64,000 bases of DNA from Bordetella sp. 02P26C-1 (GCF_009763255.1 NZ_WSJB01000021.1:62001-126000), one strand, 5' to 3'. Counted from the stretch's first letter, positions 16,523 through 26,638 are shown. Made by a program: numbers and translations. The notes: generated by a model not told the origin, from the sequence alone.

Positions 16523-18109
16523 ATGGAGTGGCTGCAGGACCCCGCCGCGTGGGTCGGCCTGCTGACCCTGGTCGTATTAGAAATCGTCCTGGGGATCGAC
16601 AACCTACTTTTTATTGCCATTCTGGCTGACAAGCTGCCGCCTGCGCAGCGCGATCGCGCGCGTATCGTCGGACTAAGCCTCGCCCTGGTCATGCGACTGG
16701 GTCTCTTGTCAGTGATGTCATGGCTGGTCACTCTCACTGCTCCGCTGTTCTCCGTTGGGCCCGTGACTTTCTCCGGTCGGGATTTGATCCTGATGATCGG
16801 AGGCCTGTTCCTGCTCTTCAAGGGCACGCTCGAACTTCACGAACGTATCGAAGGCAAGGCCGCACTTGTGGCCGGCCCGCGTGTGTACGCGAGCTTCTGG
16901 GTCATCGTGACGCAGATTGTCGTGCTCGATGCAGTGTTCTCGCTGGACTCGGTGATTACCGCGGTTGGGATGGTGGACCATCTGGCCATCATGATGATGG
17001 CTGTCACGATCGCCATCGGCGTGATGCTGATCGCGTCCAAACCGTTGACCAAGTTCGTCAACGCCCACCCCACGGTCGTGGTGTTGTGTTTGGGCTTTTT
17101 GCTGATGATTGGCTTCTCGCTATTGGCGGAGAGCTTTGGCTTTAAGGTGCCCAAGGGCTATCTGTACGCCGCCATTGGCTTCTCGGTCGCTATCGAGGCG
17201 TTGAATCAGGTCGCTCGCCGCAACATCCTGCGTCTGGACGCCTCGCGCCCTATGCGGGACCGCACGGCCAGCGCGGTGCTGCGCATGCTGGGCAAACGCC
17301 CTCCTGTGGATGTCGAGGACGCCACCGTGCCGGGGCAGCAGCAGGCCGAGGTCGAAGCCTTCGGGGTGGAAGAGCGCAACATGGTTAGCGGTGTATTGAC
17401 CCTGGCCGAACGCTCTATCCATTCCGTCATGACGCCGCGCACCGATGTGTCCTGGATCAATATCGACGAAGAGCCCGATGTCATCCGCGAGCAGCTGATG
17501 GGTACGCCCCACAGTTTCTTCCCGGTGTGCCGGGGTTCGCTGGACGAAGTCATCGGTATCGGCCGCGCCAAGGACCTGGTGGCGGACTTGATCTCGGAAC
17601 GTCGCATCCGCCGCGATCGTTTGCGCGATCCGATCATCGTGCATGAATCGATCGGCATCCTGCGTCTGATGGACACGCTGAAACGTTCAAAGGGCCAGTT
17701 GGTGCTGGTGGCCGATGAATTCGGCGCCATCGAGGGGCTCGTGACACCCATCGACGTGTTTGAAGCCATCGCGGGCGAATTCCCGGACGAGGACGAACAG
17801 CCTGACATTTCTCCCATTGAGGACAACATCTGGAAAATCGACGGTGCAGCGGATCTGCATCATGTCGAACAGGTATTGGAAACCGAAGGGCTGGTGGATG
17901 AAGCACAGGAATATTCCACGCTGGCCGGTTACCTCCTTGCGCGTTTCGGGCAATTGCCCAAGCCGGGCGATCGCTGCGACAGCGAGGACCTGCATCATCG
18001 TTTCCATTTCGAGGTGCTCGAATTAGCCGGCCGTCGCATTGCGTCGGTGCGTGTTGAGCGCACGCCTCTGACGCCCTCGGATGCCGATGCCGATGGCGAT
18101 AGCCATTAA
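16523..18109 (+). CDS. TerC-family membrane protein with CBS pair and CorC/HlyC domain
   Basis: 528 residues in three parts. Residues 1-240 are a seven-helix TerC/YegH-type membrane domain carrying the metal-binding-like acidic pairs in [16 protein letters not shown] and [18 protein letters not shown]. Residues about 300-420 are a CBS pair ([28 protein letters not shown]-type segment [20 protein letters not shown]), and the C-terminal 80 residues are a CorC/HlyC transporter-associated domain ([18 protein letters not shown]). Related proteins are linked to manganese or other cation efflux and tellurite resistance. GGAG precedes ATG 16523; a TTG immediately upstream is also open. The transported ion is inferred only from family. 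Confidence 0.9.
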   Translation: MEWLQDPAAWVGLLTLVVLEIVLGIDNLLFIAILADKLPPAQRDRARIVGLSLALVMRLGLLSVMSWLVTLTAPLFSVGPVTFSGRDLILMIGGLFLLFKGTLELHERIEGKAALVAGPRVYASFWVIVTQIVVLDAVFSLDSVITAVGMVDHLAIMMMAVTIAIGVMLIASKPLTKFVNAHPTVVVLCLGFLLMIGFSLLAESFGFKVPKGYLYAAIGFSVAIEALNQVARRNILRLDASRPMRDRTASAVLRMLGKRPPVDVEDATVPGQQQAEVEAFGVEERNMVSGVLTLAERSIHSVMTPRTDVSWINIDEEPDVIREQLMGTPHSFFPVCRGSLDEVIGIGRAKDLVADLISERRIRRDRLRDPIIVHESIGILRLMDTLKRSKGQLVLVADEFGAIEGLVTPIDVFEAIAGEFPDEDEQPDISPIEDNIWKIDGAADLHHVEQVLETEGLVDEAQEYSTLAGYLLARFGQLPKPGDRCDSEDLHHRFHFEVLELAGRRIASVRVERTPLTPSDADADGDSH

Positions 18110-18127
18110 CCCCACCGCGCGCATATT

Positions 18128-18994
18128 GTGACTGAAAGCACTATTTATCTGATCAAGGCCTTCTTCCTGGGCATTATCGAGGGGCTGACAGAGTTCATTC
18201 CGGTGTCCAGCACCGGGCATCTGATCATTCTGGGCGACTTGATTTCGTTCGATTCGGGTTCCGGCAAGGTCTTTGAAGTCGTGATCCAGCTGGGTTCGAT
18301 TCTGGCCGTGATGTGGATATTTCGGGCGCGACTATGGCAGTTGATTCGGGGCACGCTCACGGGCAATGCCACCGAGATGGCGTTTACGCGCAATCTCCTG
18401 CTGGCGTTTTTCCCGGCGGCGGTGATCGGGGCGATCTTCATCAAGACGATCAAAGGCGTGTTCTATCACCCCGGCGTTGTCGCCGTGACGCTGGTGCTGG
18501 GCGGCCTGATCATGCTGTGGGTCGAACGCAAGACGCACCACACGCCGGGCGACAAGCCGGGCGCGGCGGATGATGCCGCATCGGATGAGCGTGCTACGGC
18601 CTATACGCTGGAACAGATCTCCTGGAAACAGGCGCTGGGCGTGGGCGTGGCGCAGTGTGTGGCCATGATTCCCGGTGTGTCGCGCTCAGGCGCCACGATC
18701 ATCGGCGGCATGATCGCCGGCATCCAGCGCAAGACGGCGACCGAGTTCTCGTTTTTCCTCGCCATGCCGACGATGCTGGGCGCGGCGGTATACGACATGT
18801 ACCGCAACATGGATGTGCTCAGCAGCAATGACCTCTCTGGCATCGCCGTGGGGTTCGTCGCGGCATTCCTGAGCGCGCTGGTCGTCGTGCGCGCCGTATT
18901 GCGCTTTGTCGCCAATCACACCTATCGGGTATTTGCCTGGTACCGCATCGCATTGGGTATCGTGGTCGCAATCTGGCTGACAACCAAGATGTAG
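18128..18994 (+). CDS. uppP: Undecaprenyl-diphosphatase UppP (BacA)
   Basis: 288 residues, an inner-membrane enzyme that recycles undecaprenyl pyrophosphate to the monophosphate carrier of peptidoglycan and O-antigen synthesis and gives bacitracin tolerance. The two catalytic motifs are intact: [20 protein letters not shown] near the N-terminus (E-rich box) and [19 protein letters not shown] in the middle (PGxSRSG). About eight membrane helices follow the usual pattern. GTG start 18128, 18 bp after the preceding stop, so probably cotranscribed with the TerC-CBS gene. Confidence 0.96.
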   Translation: MTESTIYLIKAFFLGIIEGLTEFIPVSSTGHLIILGDLISFDSGSGKVFEVVIQLGSILAVMWIFRARLWQLIRGTLTGNATEMAFTRNLLLAFFPAAVIGAIFIKTIKGVFYHPGVVAVTLVLGGLIMLWVERKTHHTPGDKPGAADDAASDERATAYTLEQISWKQALGVGVAQCVAMIPGVSRSGATIIGGMIAGIQRKTATEFSFFLAMPTMLGAAVYDMYRNMDVLSSNDLSGIAVGFVAAFLSALVVVRAVLRFVANHTYRVFAWYRIALGIVVAIWLTTKM

Positions 18995-19074
18995 CGGTAA
19001 ATAGATGAGGAGGGTGGGAGCGTATCGCAGGCCGCGCGCTCGCCTTATTGGACGGATACTCGTCCGATGCCAAT

Positions 19075-19116
19075 AAAAAACGCTGGGTTGCTTTGTCGCA
19101 ATCCAGCGTTTTTTTT
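19075..19116. terminator. Bidirectional terminator between uppP and lpxH
   Basis: AAAAAACGCTGG and CCAGCGTTTTTTTT form a stem that extends inward (GTTGC/GCAAT with one wobble), with an A-run on one side and a T-run on the other. The two flanking genes converge on it. Confidence 0.93.
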
Positions 19117-19133
19117 GGGACTTGCATCAGCCG

Positions 19134-19904
19134 TCAGGCCAGATCCAGATCGTATGGCGCCAGTCCTTCACGATCGATCACCAGCCAACCGCCGCGCGGC
19201 GGATTGGCATGGTCGCATTCCCAATCGGGTAGCACCCAGCGTTCGCGCCGGCGTCCGTCGACTTCCAGCACGTGCCGGTCAGGGCGATGGGTGTGTCCAT
19301 GCACCATGATGTCGACGTCGGCGTCCCTGAACGCCTGTTCAACTGCCTGCGCGTTGACATCCATGATCTCGGCGGATTTCATCTGGTTTGCCGACTGGCT
19401 CTCGCCACGCGCCTGCTGCGCCATCGCCATCCTTTCCGGGATGCTCATGGCGAGGAACTGCGCCTGCCACTCGGGATTACGCACCATCGTTCGAAACTGC
19501 TGATACGCCGTATCGTCCGTACAGTACTCGTCGCCGTGAGAAAGCAGAATGCGGCCAAAGTCCGTCTCCAGAATCGCGACGTCCGGCAGCATTTTCGCGC
19601 CTAGTGCTCCGGCCAGCTCATCGCCCATCAGGAAATCGCGGTTGCCGCGTCCCAGGTACAACGGAATGCGGCTGGCCGTGCGCTGCAATGCCTGCAGCGC
19701 GCTCGCCAGCCAGGGCGGGGCAACCTTGATGACGTCATCGCCGATCCAGGCGTCGAAAATATCGCCCGGCAGCAGCAGGGCCGCGGCTTCGTCCGCGGCC
19801 GCGTCCAGGAATCCCGTGAACGCTTCGGCCGTGGCCGGCGTCGCGGGACCCAGATGCACATCCGAAGCGACCCAGATCGGGCCCTGCAGTGTCACCTTAT
19901 TCAA
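19134..19904 (-). CDS. lpxH: UDP-2,3-diacylglucosamine diphosphatase LpxH
   Basis: 256 residues. LpxH is the peripheral inner-membrane metallophosphoesterase cleaving UDP-2,3-diacylglucosamine to lipid X in lipid A synthesis. Di-metal motifs appear in order: DVHLGP (D-x-H), [13 protein letters not shown] (GD), [10 protein letters not shown] (GNRD), [10 protein letters not shown], and the C-terminal [10 protein letters not shown] (GHTH). It overlaps the start end of ppiB by 8 bp and is the last gene of a three-gene minus-strand operon (TPR, ppi, lpxH). Confidence 0.95.
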   Translation of the reverse strand: MNKVTLQGPIWVASDVHLGPATPATAEAFTGFLDAAADEAAALLLPGDIFDAWIGDDVIKVAPPWLASALQALQRTASRIPLYLGRGNRDFLMGDELAGALGAKMLPDVAILETDFGRILLSHGDEYCTDDTAYQQFRTMVRNPEWQAQFLAMSIPERMAMAQQARGESQSANQMKSAEIMDVNAQAVEQAFRDADVDIMVHGHTHRPDRHVLEVDGRRRERWVLPDWECDHANPPRGGWLVIDREGLAPYDLDLA

Positions 19905-20538
19905 CGATTTCGGCCTTTTCGATGATCACATCTTCGGTCGGGACATTCTGGTGAAAACCGCTGTTGCCGGTCTTCACGCCCTTGATCTTGTCCACGACGT
20001 CGGTGCCCTCGGTCACCTTGCCAAATACGGCGTAGCCCCAGCCATTCGGCGTGGGTGCGGTGAAGTTCAGGAAATCGTTGTCGGCTACGTTGACGAAGAA
20101 CTGCGCCGTGGCCGAATGCGGGTCGCTGGTGCGAGCCATGGCGAGCGTGTACTTGTCGTTCTTCAGGCCGTTGTTAGCCTCGTTTTCGATCGGAGCCTGC
20201 GTGGGCTTTTGCTTCAGGCCCGGTTCGAAACCGCCGCCTTGGATCATGAAGCCATCGATCACGCGATGGAAGATCGTGCCGTTATAGAAACCATTCTTGA
20301 CGTAGCTCAGGAAGTTTTCCACGGTCTTGGGCGCTTTTTCCGCATCCAGGGTGATCACGATGTCGCCCTGATTGGTCTGCAGTTTTACGCGGGAAGAGGT
20401 GCTCATGGGTGTAGTGCCTTCTGTGGAGGGTGTGGAAGAGGCTGCCGACTGGGCGCTCGCCGCGACCGGCACGATCGCCAGCGCAACACCGCAAGCCGCG
20501 ATACGCAGCAAATGAAGAGGAGAGTAGCGCGAAATCAT
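19897..20538 (-). CDS. ppiB: Cyclophilin-type peptidyl-prolyl isomerase, exported form
   Basis: 213 residues: signal peptide ([19 protein letters not shown]), a Ser/Thr-rich linker, then a full cyclophilin domain from about residue 50. Core motifs [38 protein letters not shown] (catalytic Arg in FHRVI), [20 protein letters not shown] and [13 protein letters not shown] are intact. It should fold proline-containing proteins in the periplasm. An internal ATG at 20406 ([10 protein letters not shown]) lies exactly at the domain start and could yield a cytoplasmic PpiB, though no clear Shine-Dalgarno precedes it. It overlaps the TPR gene by 4 bp and lpxH by 8 bp. Confidence 0.92.
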   Translation of the reverse strand: MISRYSPLHLLRIAACGVALAIVPVAASAQSAASSTPSTEGTTPMSTSSRVKLQTNQGDIVITLDAEKAPKTVENFLSYVKNGFYNGTIFHRVIDGFMIQGGGFEPGLKQKPTQAPIENEANNGLKNDKYTLAMARTSDPHSATAQFFVNVADNDFLNFTAPTPNGWGYAVFGKVTEGTDVVDKIKGVKTGNSGFHQNVPTEDVIIEKAEIVE

Positions 20539-21224
20539 CTGTGTTGACTTTCCTTCAGCATGTTTTCGATTTCACGTGCCTTGGTGTTCGTCCCGGGCAC
20601 GCCTTGTTTTGCCGCATTCTGGTAAGTACGCAGCGCCAGCATGAGCTGGATATCGCCCATGTTGGCGCGGGCTTCGGCGTACTGCGGATCCGCCTGCAGC
20701 GCCATTTCGAGGGCGCTTTGAGCCTGATCCAATTCGCCTTGCTGCGCATAAAGGACCGCTAGATTGTTCCAGGGTTCCGGCAATTCCGGAAATCGCGTTG
20801 TCATGTCGCGGTATATGTCCATCGCCTCAGGCACGCGGTCCAGCGCCGCCAACGCGCGCGCGTGCTGAAACATCAGCTGCACATCCGTGCCGCGCTGCCC
20901 CTTGATGGCGGCCTCGCGCTTTTCGATCATTTCCAGCGCTTCTTGCGTCTTGCCGGCGTTGAGCAGGCGCTCGATATGCGCGGCGATCTGCGAGGGTGTG
21001 GGGTCCAGGCGCGTATCCACGCCGGGCTTGAGCGCTTCGAGCAGATTGGCCAGCGCCTTCCAGCCGCCCTCGGGGCGCGGCTCGTCGAGCTTGGTGCGCG
21101 TCTCGGTGTCGCTATAGGGCAGATTGCCGCCGCCGCCCATGGACTGTCCCAGCGCGCCGCCAACCGGTAGGGCGGCCAGGGCCGCGATGATCAGCGAGGG
21201 TCGAAGAAGGCGGTTCAAGGTCAC
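20535..21224 (-). CDS. Exported tetratricopeptide-repeat protein
   Basis: 229 residues from a GTG at 21224, which places a signal peptide ([21 protein letters not shown]) at the N-terminus; longer open sequence upstream lacks homology. The C-terminal half has TPR motifs ([29 protein letters not shown]; then [20 protein letters not shown] and [20 protein letters not shown] in tandem). TPR proteins scaffold complexes; the partner here is unknown. It heads the TPR-ppiB-lpxH operon and is divergent from cysS, an arrangement seen in Bordetella relatives. Confidence 0.85.
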   Translation of the reverse strand: MTLNRLLRPSLIIAALAALPVGGALGQSMGGGGNLPYSDTETRTKLDEPRPEGGWKALANLLEALKPGVDTRLDPTPSQIAAHIERLLNAGKTQEALEMIEKREAAIKGQRGTDVQLMFQHARALAALDRVPEAMDIYRDMTTRFPELPEPWNNLAVLYAQQGELDQAQSALEMALQADPQYAEARANMGDIQLMLALRTYQNAAKQGVPGTNTKAREIENMLKESQHR

Positions 21225-21386
21225 GTGGGGTTCCGTTGAAAAAGGGCAGACCGGCGCGTGGCGAGGCCACTTGCTATACTTGACGACCACCATTTTAGCC
21301 CCGGTTGCGTCCACGGTTATTTCGCCGCTGTTACGCCACCCGGCGCAGACTGTACCCCGCTACCCATCGAGGCCTGTTCAAGCGTC

Positions 21387-22850
21387 ATGCTGCACATCTA
21401 CAACACGTTATCGCGTACGAAAGAACCCTTCAAGCCGGCCCAGCCCGGCCAGGTGCGCATGTACGTCTGCGGCATGACGGTCTACGACTATTGTCATTTG
21501 GGTCATGCCCGGATGCTGGTGGCTTTCGATGTCGTGCAGCGCTGGCTGCGCGCCAGCGGCTATGCCGTGGATTACGTGCGCAACATCACGGACATCGACG
21601 ACAAAATCATCCGCCGGGCCGTGGAAACGAACCGTCGCATCGGCGAGGTCACCGAGTACTACATCGCCGCCATGCACGCCGACGAGCGCGCCTTGGGCGT
21701 GCAGCCGCCCGATCGCGAGCCGCGCGCCACGCAATACGTGGGCGACATGCTGGATATCATCAGCAAGCTCGAGGAAAACGGCCTGGCCTATCGCGCCGAC
21801 GATGGCGACGTGAACTATTCCGTGCGCGGCTTCCCCGGCTATGGCAAGCTCTCCGGCAAGGCGCTGGATGACCTGCGTGCCGGCGAACGCGTGGCGGTCG
21901 GCTCGGCCAAGCGGGATCCGCTCGATTTCGTGCTGTGGAAAGCCGCCAAGCCCGAGGAACCCGAAGACACCAAATGGCCATCGGCCTATGGCCTTGGCCG
22001 TCCCGGCTGGCACATCGAATGCTCCGCCATGAGCCGCGCGCTGCTGGGTCTACCGCTCGATATCCACGGTGGTGGTCCGGATTTGAAGTTTCCTCATCAC
22101 GAGAACGAAATCGCCCAGACCGAGGGCGCCTTCGGCGGGGTGCTGGCCAATGTCTGGATGCACTGCGGCCCGCTCATGGTCGACTCGGACAAGATGTCCA
22201 AGTCGCTCGGCAATTTCCGCACGATCCGCCAGACCATCGCCCAGGGCGAACCGGCCGCGAATCAGTCCGATTATGCGGTGAATCCGCGCGAAGCCGAGAT
22301 GCTGCGCTTTTTCATCGTGCGCAACCACTATCGCAGCCCGCAGAACTACACCCCCGACAATCTCGTCGATGCGCAAAACGCGCTCGACCGCTTGTATCAG
22401 GCCTTGCTCAACGTCGCGCCCGACGAGAGCGCCGTCGATTGGGAGTCGCCGCAAGCGCAGGCCTTCAAGGCCGCGATGGATGACGATTTCAATACCTCGG
22501 GTGCGTTGGCAGCCTTGTTCGAACTCGCCACCGAAGCCAACCGCAGCCGTAGCGCCGCAGCAGCCGGGCAGCTCAAGGCCCTGGCTGGTGTTTTGGGTCT
22601 GTTGCAACAGGACCCGGCCGATTATTTCCGCTGCGCGACCCGCTATTCCGCCGCCAGTCTCGGCCAAGGTGCGTCTGCCGCTGGCGGTGCGCTGGACGAT
22701 GCGGAGATCGACGCCCTGGTCGCCGCGAGGTCGGCGGCGAAACAGGCGAAAAATTTCGCCGAGGCGGACCGTATCCGCGCTCAGTTGCGCGACGCTGGGA
22801 TCGAACTCGATGACAAGCCGGGCGGCATCACGCAATGGCGTCGCGCCTGA
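21387..22850 (+). CDS. cysS: Cysteinyl-tRNA synthetase
   Basis: 487 residues. Class I synthetase charging tRNA-Cys in the cytoplasm. Zinc-site Cys in [10 protein letters not shown], the HIGH-type motif HLGHAR, zinc-ligand region GWHIECSAM and [12 protein letters not shown], and the KMSKS loop [10 protein letters not shown] all occur in order, followed by a DALR anticodon-binding domain. The C-terminal [19 protein letters not shown] is also typical. The frame extends 43 codons upstream, but homology begins at [15 protein letters not shown], so ATG 21387 is used. First of the cysS-alkA-accA-tilS run. Confidence 0.97.
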   Translation: MLHIYNTLSRTKEPFKPAQPGQVRMYVCGMTVYDYCHLGHARMLVAFDVVQRWLRASGYAVDYVRNITDIDDKIIRRAVETNRRIGEVTEYYIAAMHADERALGVQPPDREPRATQYVGDMLDIISKLEENGLAYRADDGDVNYSVRGFPGYGKLSGKALDDLRAGERVAVGSAKRDPLDFVLWKAAKPEEPEDTKWPSAYGLGRPGWHIECSAMSRALLGLPLDIHGGGPDLKFPHHENEIAQTEGAFGGVLANVWMHCGPLMVDSDKMSKSLGNFRTIRQTIAQGEPAANQSDYAVNPREAEMLRFFIVRNHYRSPQNYTPDNLVDAQNALDRLYQALLNVAPDESAVDWESPQAQAFKAAMDDDFNTSGALAALFELATEANRSRSAAAAGQLKALAGVLGLLQQDPADYFRCATRYSAASLGQGASAAGGALDDAEIDALVAARSAAKQAKNFAEADRIRAQLRDAGIELDDKPGGITQWRRA

Positions 22851-22865
22851 GGACGCTGGACCATC

Positions 22866-23510
22866 ATGCCTAGTCCAGAAGTCGTTGTCGCCAAACCCGA
22901 TTATTGGGAAGAGGCCGTCGCACATCTGATGCGACGTGACCGCATTCTCAAGAAAATCATCCCGCAGCATGGCGACACCTGGTTGACCAAGCGCAGCACG
23001 CCGTTCGTCACCCTGGCGCGTGCCATCTTGGGACAGCAGATTTCCACAAAGGCGGCGGATTCGCTCTGGGAGCGATTCCTGGACACCGTCGGCCGTCGCC
23101 CTACGCCGGCTGGCGTGCTGGACGTCGGCTTGGCGGGATTACGCGAGGCAGGCTTGCCTCAGCGTAAATGTGAGTACGTACAAGATCTGGCCACGCATTT
23201 CGCCGAGCGTCGGGTCCACCCCGAGAAGTGGACCTCGATGGACGACGAGAGCGTGGTCTCTGAATTGGTCGCCATTCGTGGCATCGGCCGGTGGACGGCC
23301 GAAATGTTTCTGATCTTTCATCTGCAGCGACCCGACGTGCTGCCGTTGGATGATCTGGGCCTGCTTAAGGCAATCTCGTTACACTACTTCAGCGGCGAGC
23401 CCGTTTCGCGGTTCGAGGCCAGAGAGGTCTCGTCCGCGTGGCAGCCTTGGCGTACCGTGGCGACCTGGTACCTGTGGCGCAGCCTCGAATCGAACCCGGT
23501 TCAGGACTGA
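22866..23510 (+). CDS. DNA-3-methyladenine glycosylase II family (HhH-GPD)
   Basis: 214 residues. AlkA-type base-excision enzyme removing alkylated purines. The helix-hairpin-helix is seen at ELVAIRGIGRWTAEMFLIF and the catalytic Asp in VLPLDDLGLLKAI (second Asp of the LDD pair by family alignment). FVTLARAILGQQISTKAA is the conserved N-terminal core. The protein is shorter than E. coli AlkA (282) because it lacks the N-terminal beta domain, as in many beta-proteobacterial and yeast MAG-like enzymes. It starts 15 bp after cysS. Confidence 0.92.
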   Translation: MPSPEVVVAKPDYWEEAVAHLMRRDRILKKIIPQHGDTWLTKRSTPFVTLARAILGQQISTKAADSLWERFLDTVGRRPTPAGVLDVGLAGLREAGLPQRKCEYVQDLATHFAERRVHPEKWTSMDDESVVSELVAIRGIGRWTAEMFLIFHLQRPDVLPLDDLGLLKAISLHYFSGEPVSRFEAREVSSAWQPWRTVATWYLWRSLESNPVQD

Positions 23511-23546
23511 CGCATCACCCGGCACCCCATATCGGAACCCTACTTC

Positions 23547-24512
23547 ATGCGCAATACTTTCCTTGAATTTGAACAACCGCTGGCTGAGCTCGAGAACAAA
23601 ATCGAGCAGTTGCGTTATGTGCAGGCTGACTCCGCCGTCGACATTTCCGACGAAATCAGCCGCCTGCAACAGAAAAGCCAAACGCTGGCCAAGGAAATCT
23701 ACGGCAAGCTGACGCCGTGGCAGACCGCTCTGGTGGCCCGTCATCCGCAGCGCCCTTACACCCTGGATTACGTTCGCGAGATCTTTACCGATTACCACGA
23801 ACTGCATGGTGATCGTCAGTACGCCGACGATCAGTCGATCGTGGGCGGCTTGGCCCGTTTCAACGGCGAGTCCTGCATGGTCATCGGCCACCAAAAGGGT
23901 CGCGACACCAAGGAACGCGCTGCGCGCAACTTTGGCATGCCGCGTCCCGAGGGTTATCGGAAGGCCCTGCGCCTGATGCGTTTGGCGGAAAAGTTCAAGC
24001 TGCCGATCTTCACCTTTGTCGACACCCCGGGCGCGTATCCCGGCGTGGGCGCCGAAGAGCGCGGTCAGTCGGAAGCGATCGGGCACAACATCTATGCCAT
24101 GGCCGAACTCAAGGTGCCCATCATTACCACGATCATCGGCGAGGGTGGCTCTGGTGGCGCGCTCGCGATCGCCGTGGGGAATGCGGTGTTGATGTTGCAA
24201 TACGCGACCTACTCGGTGATATCGCCCGAGGGCTGCGCCTCGATCTTGTGGCGTAGCGCTGATAAGGCCTCGGAGGCTGCCGAGGCCTTGGCCATCACCG
24301 CGCCGCGCTTAAAGGACCTCGGTCTTATTGACCGCGTGGTCAATGAGCCTGTCGGTGGCGCACATCGCGACCCGCGCGTGATGGCGCGCCTGCTGCGTCG
24401 AGCGTTGGGAGACGCCTTGCGTCAGTTCCACGGTATGACGCCTGAACAGTTGGTCGAACAGCGCGTGCAGCGCCTGTTGTCCTACGGCAAATTCCAAGAA
24501 GTCCGCGCCTGA
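23547..24512 (+). CDS. accA: Acetyl-CoA carboxylase carboxyltransferase subunit alpha
   Basis: 321 residues, standard length. AccA with AccD transfers the carboxyl group from biotin to acetyl-CoA, giving malonyl-CoA for fatty-acid synthesis. Diagnostic blocks: [77 protein letters not shown] and [20 protein letters not shown]. It sits in the canonical location upstream of tilS, 7 bp from its GTG. Confidence 0.98.
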   Translation: MRNTFLEFEQPLAELENKIEQLRYVQADSAVDISDEISRLQQKSQTLAKEIYGKLTPWQTALVARHPQRPYTLDYVREIFTDYHELHGDRQYADDQSIVGGLARFNGESCMVIGHQKGRDTKERAARNFGMPRPEGYRKALRLMRLAEKFKLPIFTFVDTPGAYPGVGAEERGQSEAIGHNIYAMAELKVPIITTIIGEGGSGGALAIAVGNAVLMLQYATYSVISPEGCASILWRSADKASEAAEALAITAPRLKDLGLIDRVVNEPVGGAHRDPRVMARLLRRALGDALRQFHGMTPEQLVEQRVQRLLSYGKFQEVRA

Positions 24513-24519
24513 GGCGGCA

Positions 24520-25578
24520 GTGTTTCCTCAACCGGATTTAATCGCAGCCTTGCGCCGTGGGTGGCCAGGCGCGGTTAAATCTGCGGGGGAGAAGTCCACA
24601 CTGCATCTTGCTGCTGATTCGATTCCGTCGGGTGAATGTGTCGCCGTTGCCACCAGCGGAGGAGCCGATTCCGCCATGCTGGCCGCGCATGCCAGCCTCA
24701 TCGCACGCGAACGCGGCGCGCCGATCATCTTGTTCCATGTCCACCACGGTTTGCAGGTGGCTGCAGATGGCTGGGCCGATCATGTGCAGGCATTGGGCAA
24801 GACACTCGGTGTGCGGGTGGCCACCGCTTATGCTCAAGTCGAAAACGATTCTGGGCTGGGCATAGAAGCCGCCGCCCGGGATGCGCGTTATTCGGCGTTA
24901 AGCGAATTGGCGCAGCGCCATGACGTTCGCCATATTCTTCTCGCCCACCATCAGAACGATCAGGCAGAAACCGTGCTGTTGCGCCTGCTGCGAGGCACCG
25001 GGCCGGAGGGGATGGCCGCTATGGCACCCTCTATGCAGCGCGATGGCATTACTTACCATCGCCCTTGGTTGGATCAAAGTCGCGCGCGCATTTTGCAGGC
25101 CGCGCAGGCCTTTGCTCAACAATATCTGTGGCACGCCGTTCAAGATCCTACCAACGCGGACCCGCGATATACACGCGCGGCGGTGCGTGAATTGCTTACG
25201 CCCGTGTTGGATGTACGGTGGCCTGGCTGGCAGAAGCGCTTGTCCAGCCACGCTCGTCATGCCGCGGAATCGAACAGCATTCTCGACGAAGTCGCGCAAA
25301 GCGATTTCGCAGGCCTGCAGCCATCGCCGGATGGCATCAGTTTTTCCCTGGCACAGTGGCGCAGCCTGTCGCCTGCACGGCAGTCGTTGGCGCTGCGTTA
25401 TTGGCTGCGCCGCAATGGCGCGCGCATGCCGACCGAGGCGCGCCTGGCAGACTTGTTGCGCCAGCTACGGCAGCTCCATAGCCTTGGTCACGACCGGCAC
25501 ATGAAAGTCGCTCATGGCGACCATGTCGTGCAGTGTCATCGCGGACGTGTCTGGATTGAGCCTCGCACCGACGCTTGA
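24520..25578 (+). CDS. tilS: tRNA(Ile)-lysidine synthase
   Basis: 352 residues. TilS modifies C34 of the minor tRNA-Ile(CAU) to lysidine, switching it to AUA decoding. The PP-loop SGGADSAM (about residues 44-51) and LAHHQNDQAETVLLRLLRGTGP are unmistakable; RPWLDQSRARIL and DPTNADPRYTRAAVRELL complete the N-terminal ATPase core. It is shorter than E. coli TilS (432), lacking most of the C-terminal domain, which is common in this order. GTG start 7 bp after accA. Confidence 0.95.
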   Translation: MFPQPDLIAALRRGWPGAVKSAGEKSTLHLAADSIPSGECVAVATSGGADSAMLAAHASLIARERGAPIILFHVHHGLQVAADGWADHVQALGKTLGVRVATAYAQVENDSGLGIEAAARDARYSALSELAQRHDVRHILLAHHQNDQAETVLLRLLRGTGPEGMAAMAPSMQRDGITYHRPWLDQSRARILQAAQAFAQQYLWHAVQDPTNADPRYTRAAVRELLTPVLDVRWPGWQKRLSSHARHAAESNSILDEVAQSDFAGLQPSPDGISFSLAQWRSLSPARQSLALRYWLRRNGARMPTEARLADLLRQLRQLHSLGHDRHMKVAHGDHVVQCHRGRVWIEPRTDA

Positions 25579-25823
25579 GCGTTAGCGCCCTCGGCGCGAG
25601 CCTGCATTGCGGGCGGGAGTAGGGCGGGCCAGCGCTAGTGTGCGGTCTCCGGCATCTGGGCAGTTGTCCGATATTTGACAAGAACTACTTGGGTGGGGAT
25701 CGCTTGCCGCTTCACGCCGTTAATCTCGCTGCTCCTCCCATTGATTGGCCTCGCGCCGCGCCTTGTGGTCGGTAGAGCCCCTTCGATGAATCTCCTTGTC
25801 AGCCTTGAGCACCGGAATCAGTG

Positions 25824-26135
25824 ATGCGCGAGCTTAGCCTGCAACAGATGTCCTTGATTGGCGGTGGATTTACCTTGAGTGTGATGGCGGCGGTCGTCGG
25901 CGCCGCGAGTTCGGTTCTTGGCTATGCCGCCCGGACCGCATTGCTTGGGACATATAGCTATGAAAAAGCGGTCGGTGTGGGTCTAAGCGGATGGACACTG
26001 CCGGTGGCTGTGGATGCGTTCGCCGCTTATCGCGGCGACATGTCCGAAGAACGCGTGGGCCTCGCAGCCATCATCGGTGTCATCTGGGGCATGCTGGCGT
26101 CCCCTTCCAACTCGAACGCTTCCCGATCGGATTAG
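25824..26135 (+). CDS. Double-glycine-leader peptide 1 (bacteriocin-like precursor)
   Basis: 103 residues. The first 15 residues, MRELSLQQMSLIGGG, fit the double-glycine leader consensus: with cleavage after Gly15, L and S fall at -12/-11, Q and M at -8/-7, I at -4 and GG at -2/-1. Such leaders direct cleavage and export by C39-peptidase ABC transporters (colicin V/class II bacteriocin type). The mature part is hydrophobic and rich in Gly/Ala/Ser with helix-packing GxxxG-like spacings (FTLSVMAAVVGAASSVLGYA; GLAAIIGVIWGMLA), suggesting a membrane-active peptide. GTG immediately upstream is an alternative start. No transporter or immunity gene was recognised nearby. Neighbours tilS and lysC are housekeeping genes, so this looks like an insertion. 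Confidence 0.65.
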   Translation: MRELSLQQMSLIGGGFTLSVMAAVVGAASSVLGYAARTALLGTYSYEKAVGVGLSGWTLPVAVDAFAAYRGDMSEERVGLAAIIGVIWGMLASPSNSNASRSD

Positions 26136-26159
26136 GGCAGGGCCGTCAGCTTACCCGTC

Positions 26160-26285
26160 ATGTTAGGCAGTATCCGCAACCGGATTGTCAACGTTGGCGG
26201 CCGCTTTGCCGTGAGCACCTCGACTGCCGTGGTGAACCACCACTTCACTGTTTCAAGAACCATTATTGGAGCTGTATGCGAGTAA
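26160..26285 (+). CDS. Possible decayed third double-glycine peptide (41 aa)
   Basis: A short open frame between the two peptides. Around residues 12-25 it reads VGGRFAVSTSTAVV, which lines up with the processing region of peptide 1 (IGGGFTLSVMAAVV) at GG, F, S and AVV. Its own leader part (MLGSIRNRIVN) does not fit the double-glycine consensus well and it ends abruptly inside the start of the next gene, so it may be a truncated or frameshifted paralogue. It could also be chance; no good ribosome binding site is visible. Confidence 0.3.
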   Translation: MLGSIRNRIVNVGGRFAVSTSTAVVNHHFTVSRTIIGAVCE

Positions 26286-26638
26286 TCAATCTTTCGGAGA
26301 CCGGCGCTGTCGTGGGTGGCGGCGGCCTAGGCGTTCATGTCGCGGCGGCAGCATTTGGGGGTGCGACGAGTGCGGTGGCCTATGCGGTCGGGGCTCACAT
26401 GGCTCGGCGGTACAACGCCGAGGAAATGATAAGTTTGGCCCCGGCAAGCACGCTTATGGCGATGATTGTCGATATCGGGATTTCCTTTGTGGACGATAAC
26501 GTTGCAGCGCGGTTGGCAATGGCCGCCTTGTTGGGTATGACCATCGGCCTTATCCATGTGTCGCCTACCGAGCGTGCGCCATCGGCCCCTTGTCCGCCGT
26601 GTCCGCCCTGTCCGTTCGGCAACTTTACCCTGACCTAG
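26276..26638 (+). CDS. Double-glycine-leader peptide 2 (bacteriocin-like precursor)
   Basis: 120 residues starting MRVINLSETGAVVGGGG; with cleavage after Gly15, I, E and V fall at -12, -8 and -4, so the leader fits less well than peptide 1 but in the same register. The body (HVAAAAFGGATSAVAYAVGA; then STLMAMIVDIGISFVDDNVA and LAMAALLGMTIGLIHV) has two or three hydrophobic segments, and the tail carries a Pro-Cys run (APCPPCPPCPFG). TTGGAG precedes the ATG at 26276. The same span in another frame is open but featureless. Together with peptide 1 this resembles a two-peptide bacteriocin pair, though immunity protein or small membrane protein are alternatives. Confidence 0.6.
   Translation: MRVINLSETGAVVGGGGLGVHVAAAAFGGATSAVAYAVGAHMARRYNAEEMISLAPASTLMAMIVDIGISFVDDNVAARLAMAALLGMTIGLIHVSPTERAPSAPCPPCPPCPFGNFTLT

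Noticed and set aside
25783-25824. 12-codon frame (MNLLVSLEHRNQ) ending at the peptide 1 start
   Set aside because: Stop/start overlap is suggestive of a leader peptide, but the frame is too short to separate from chance.
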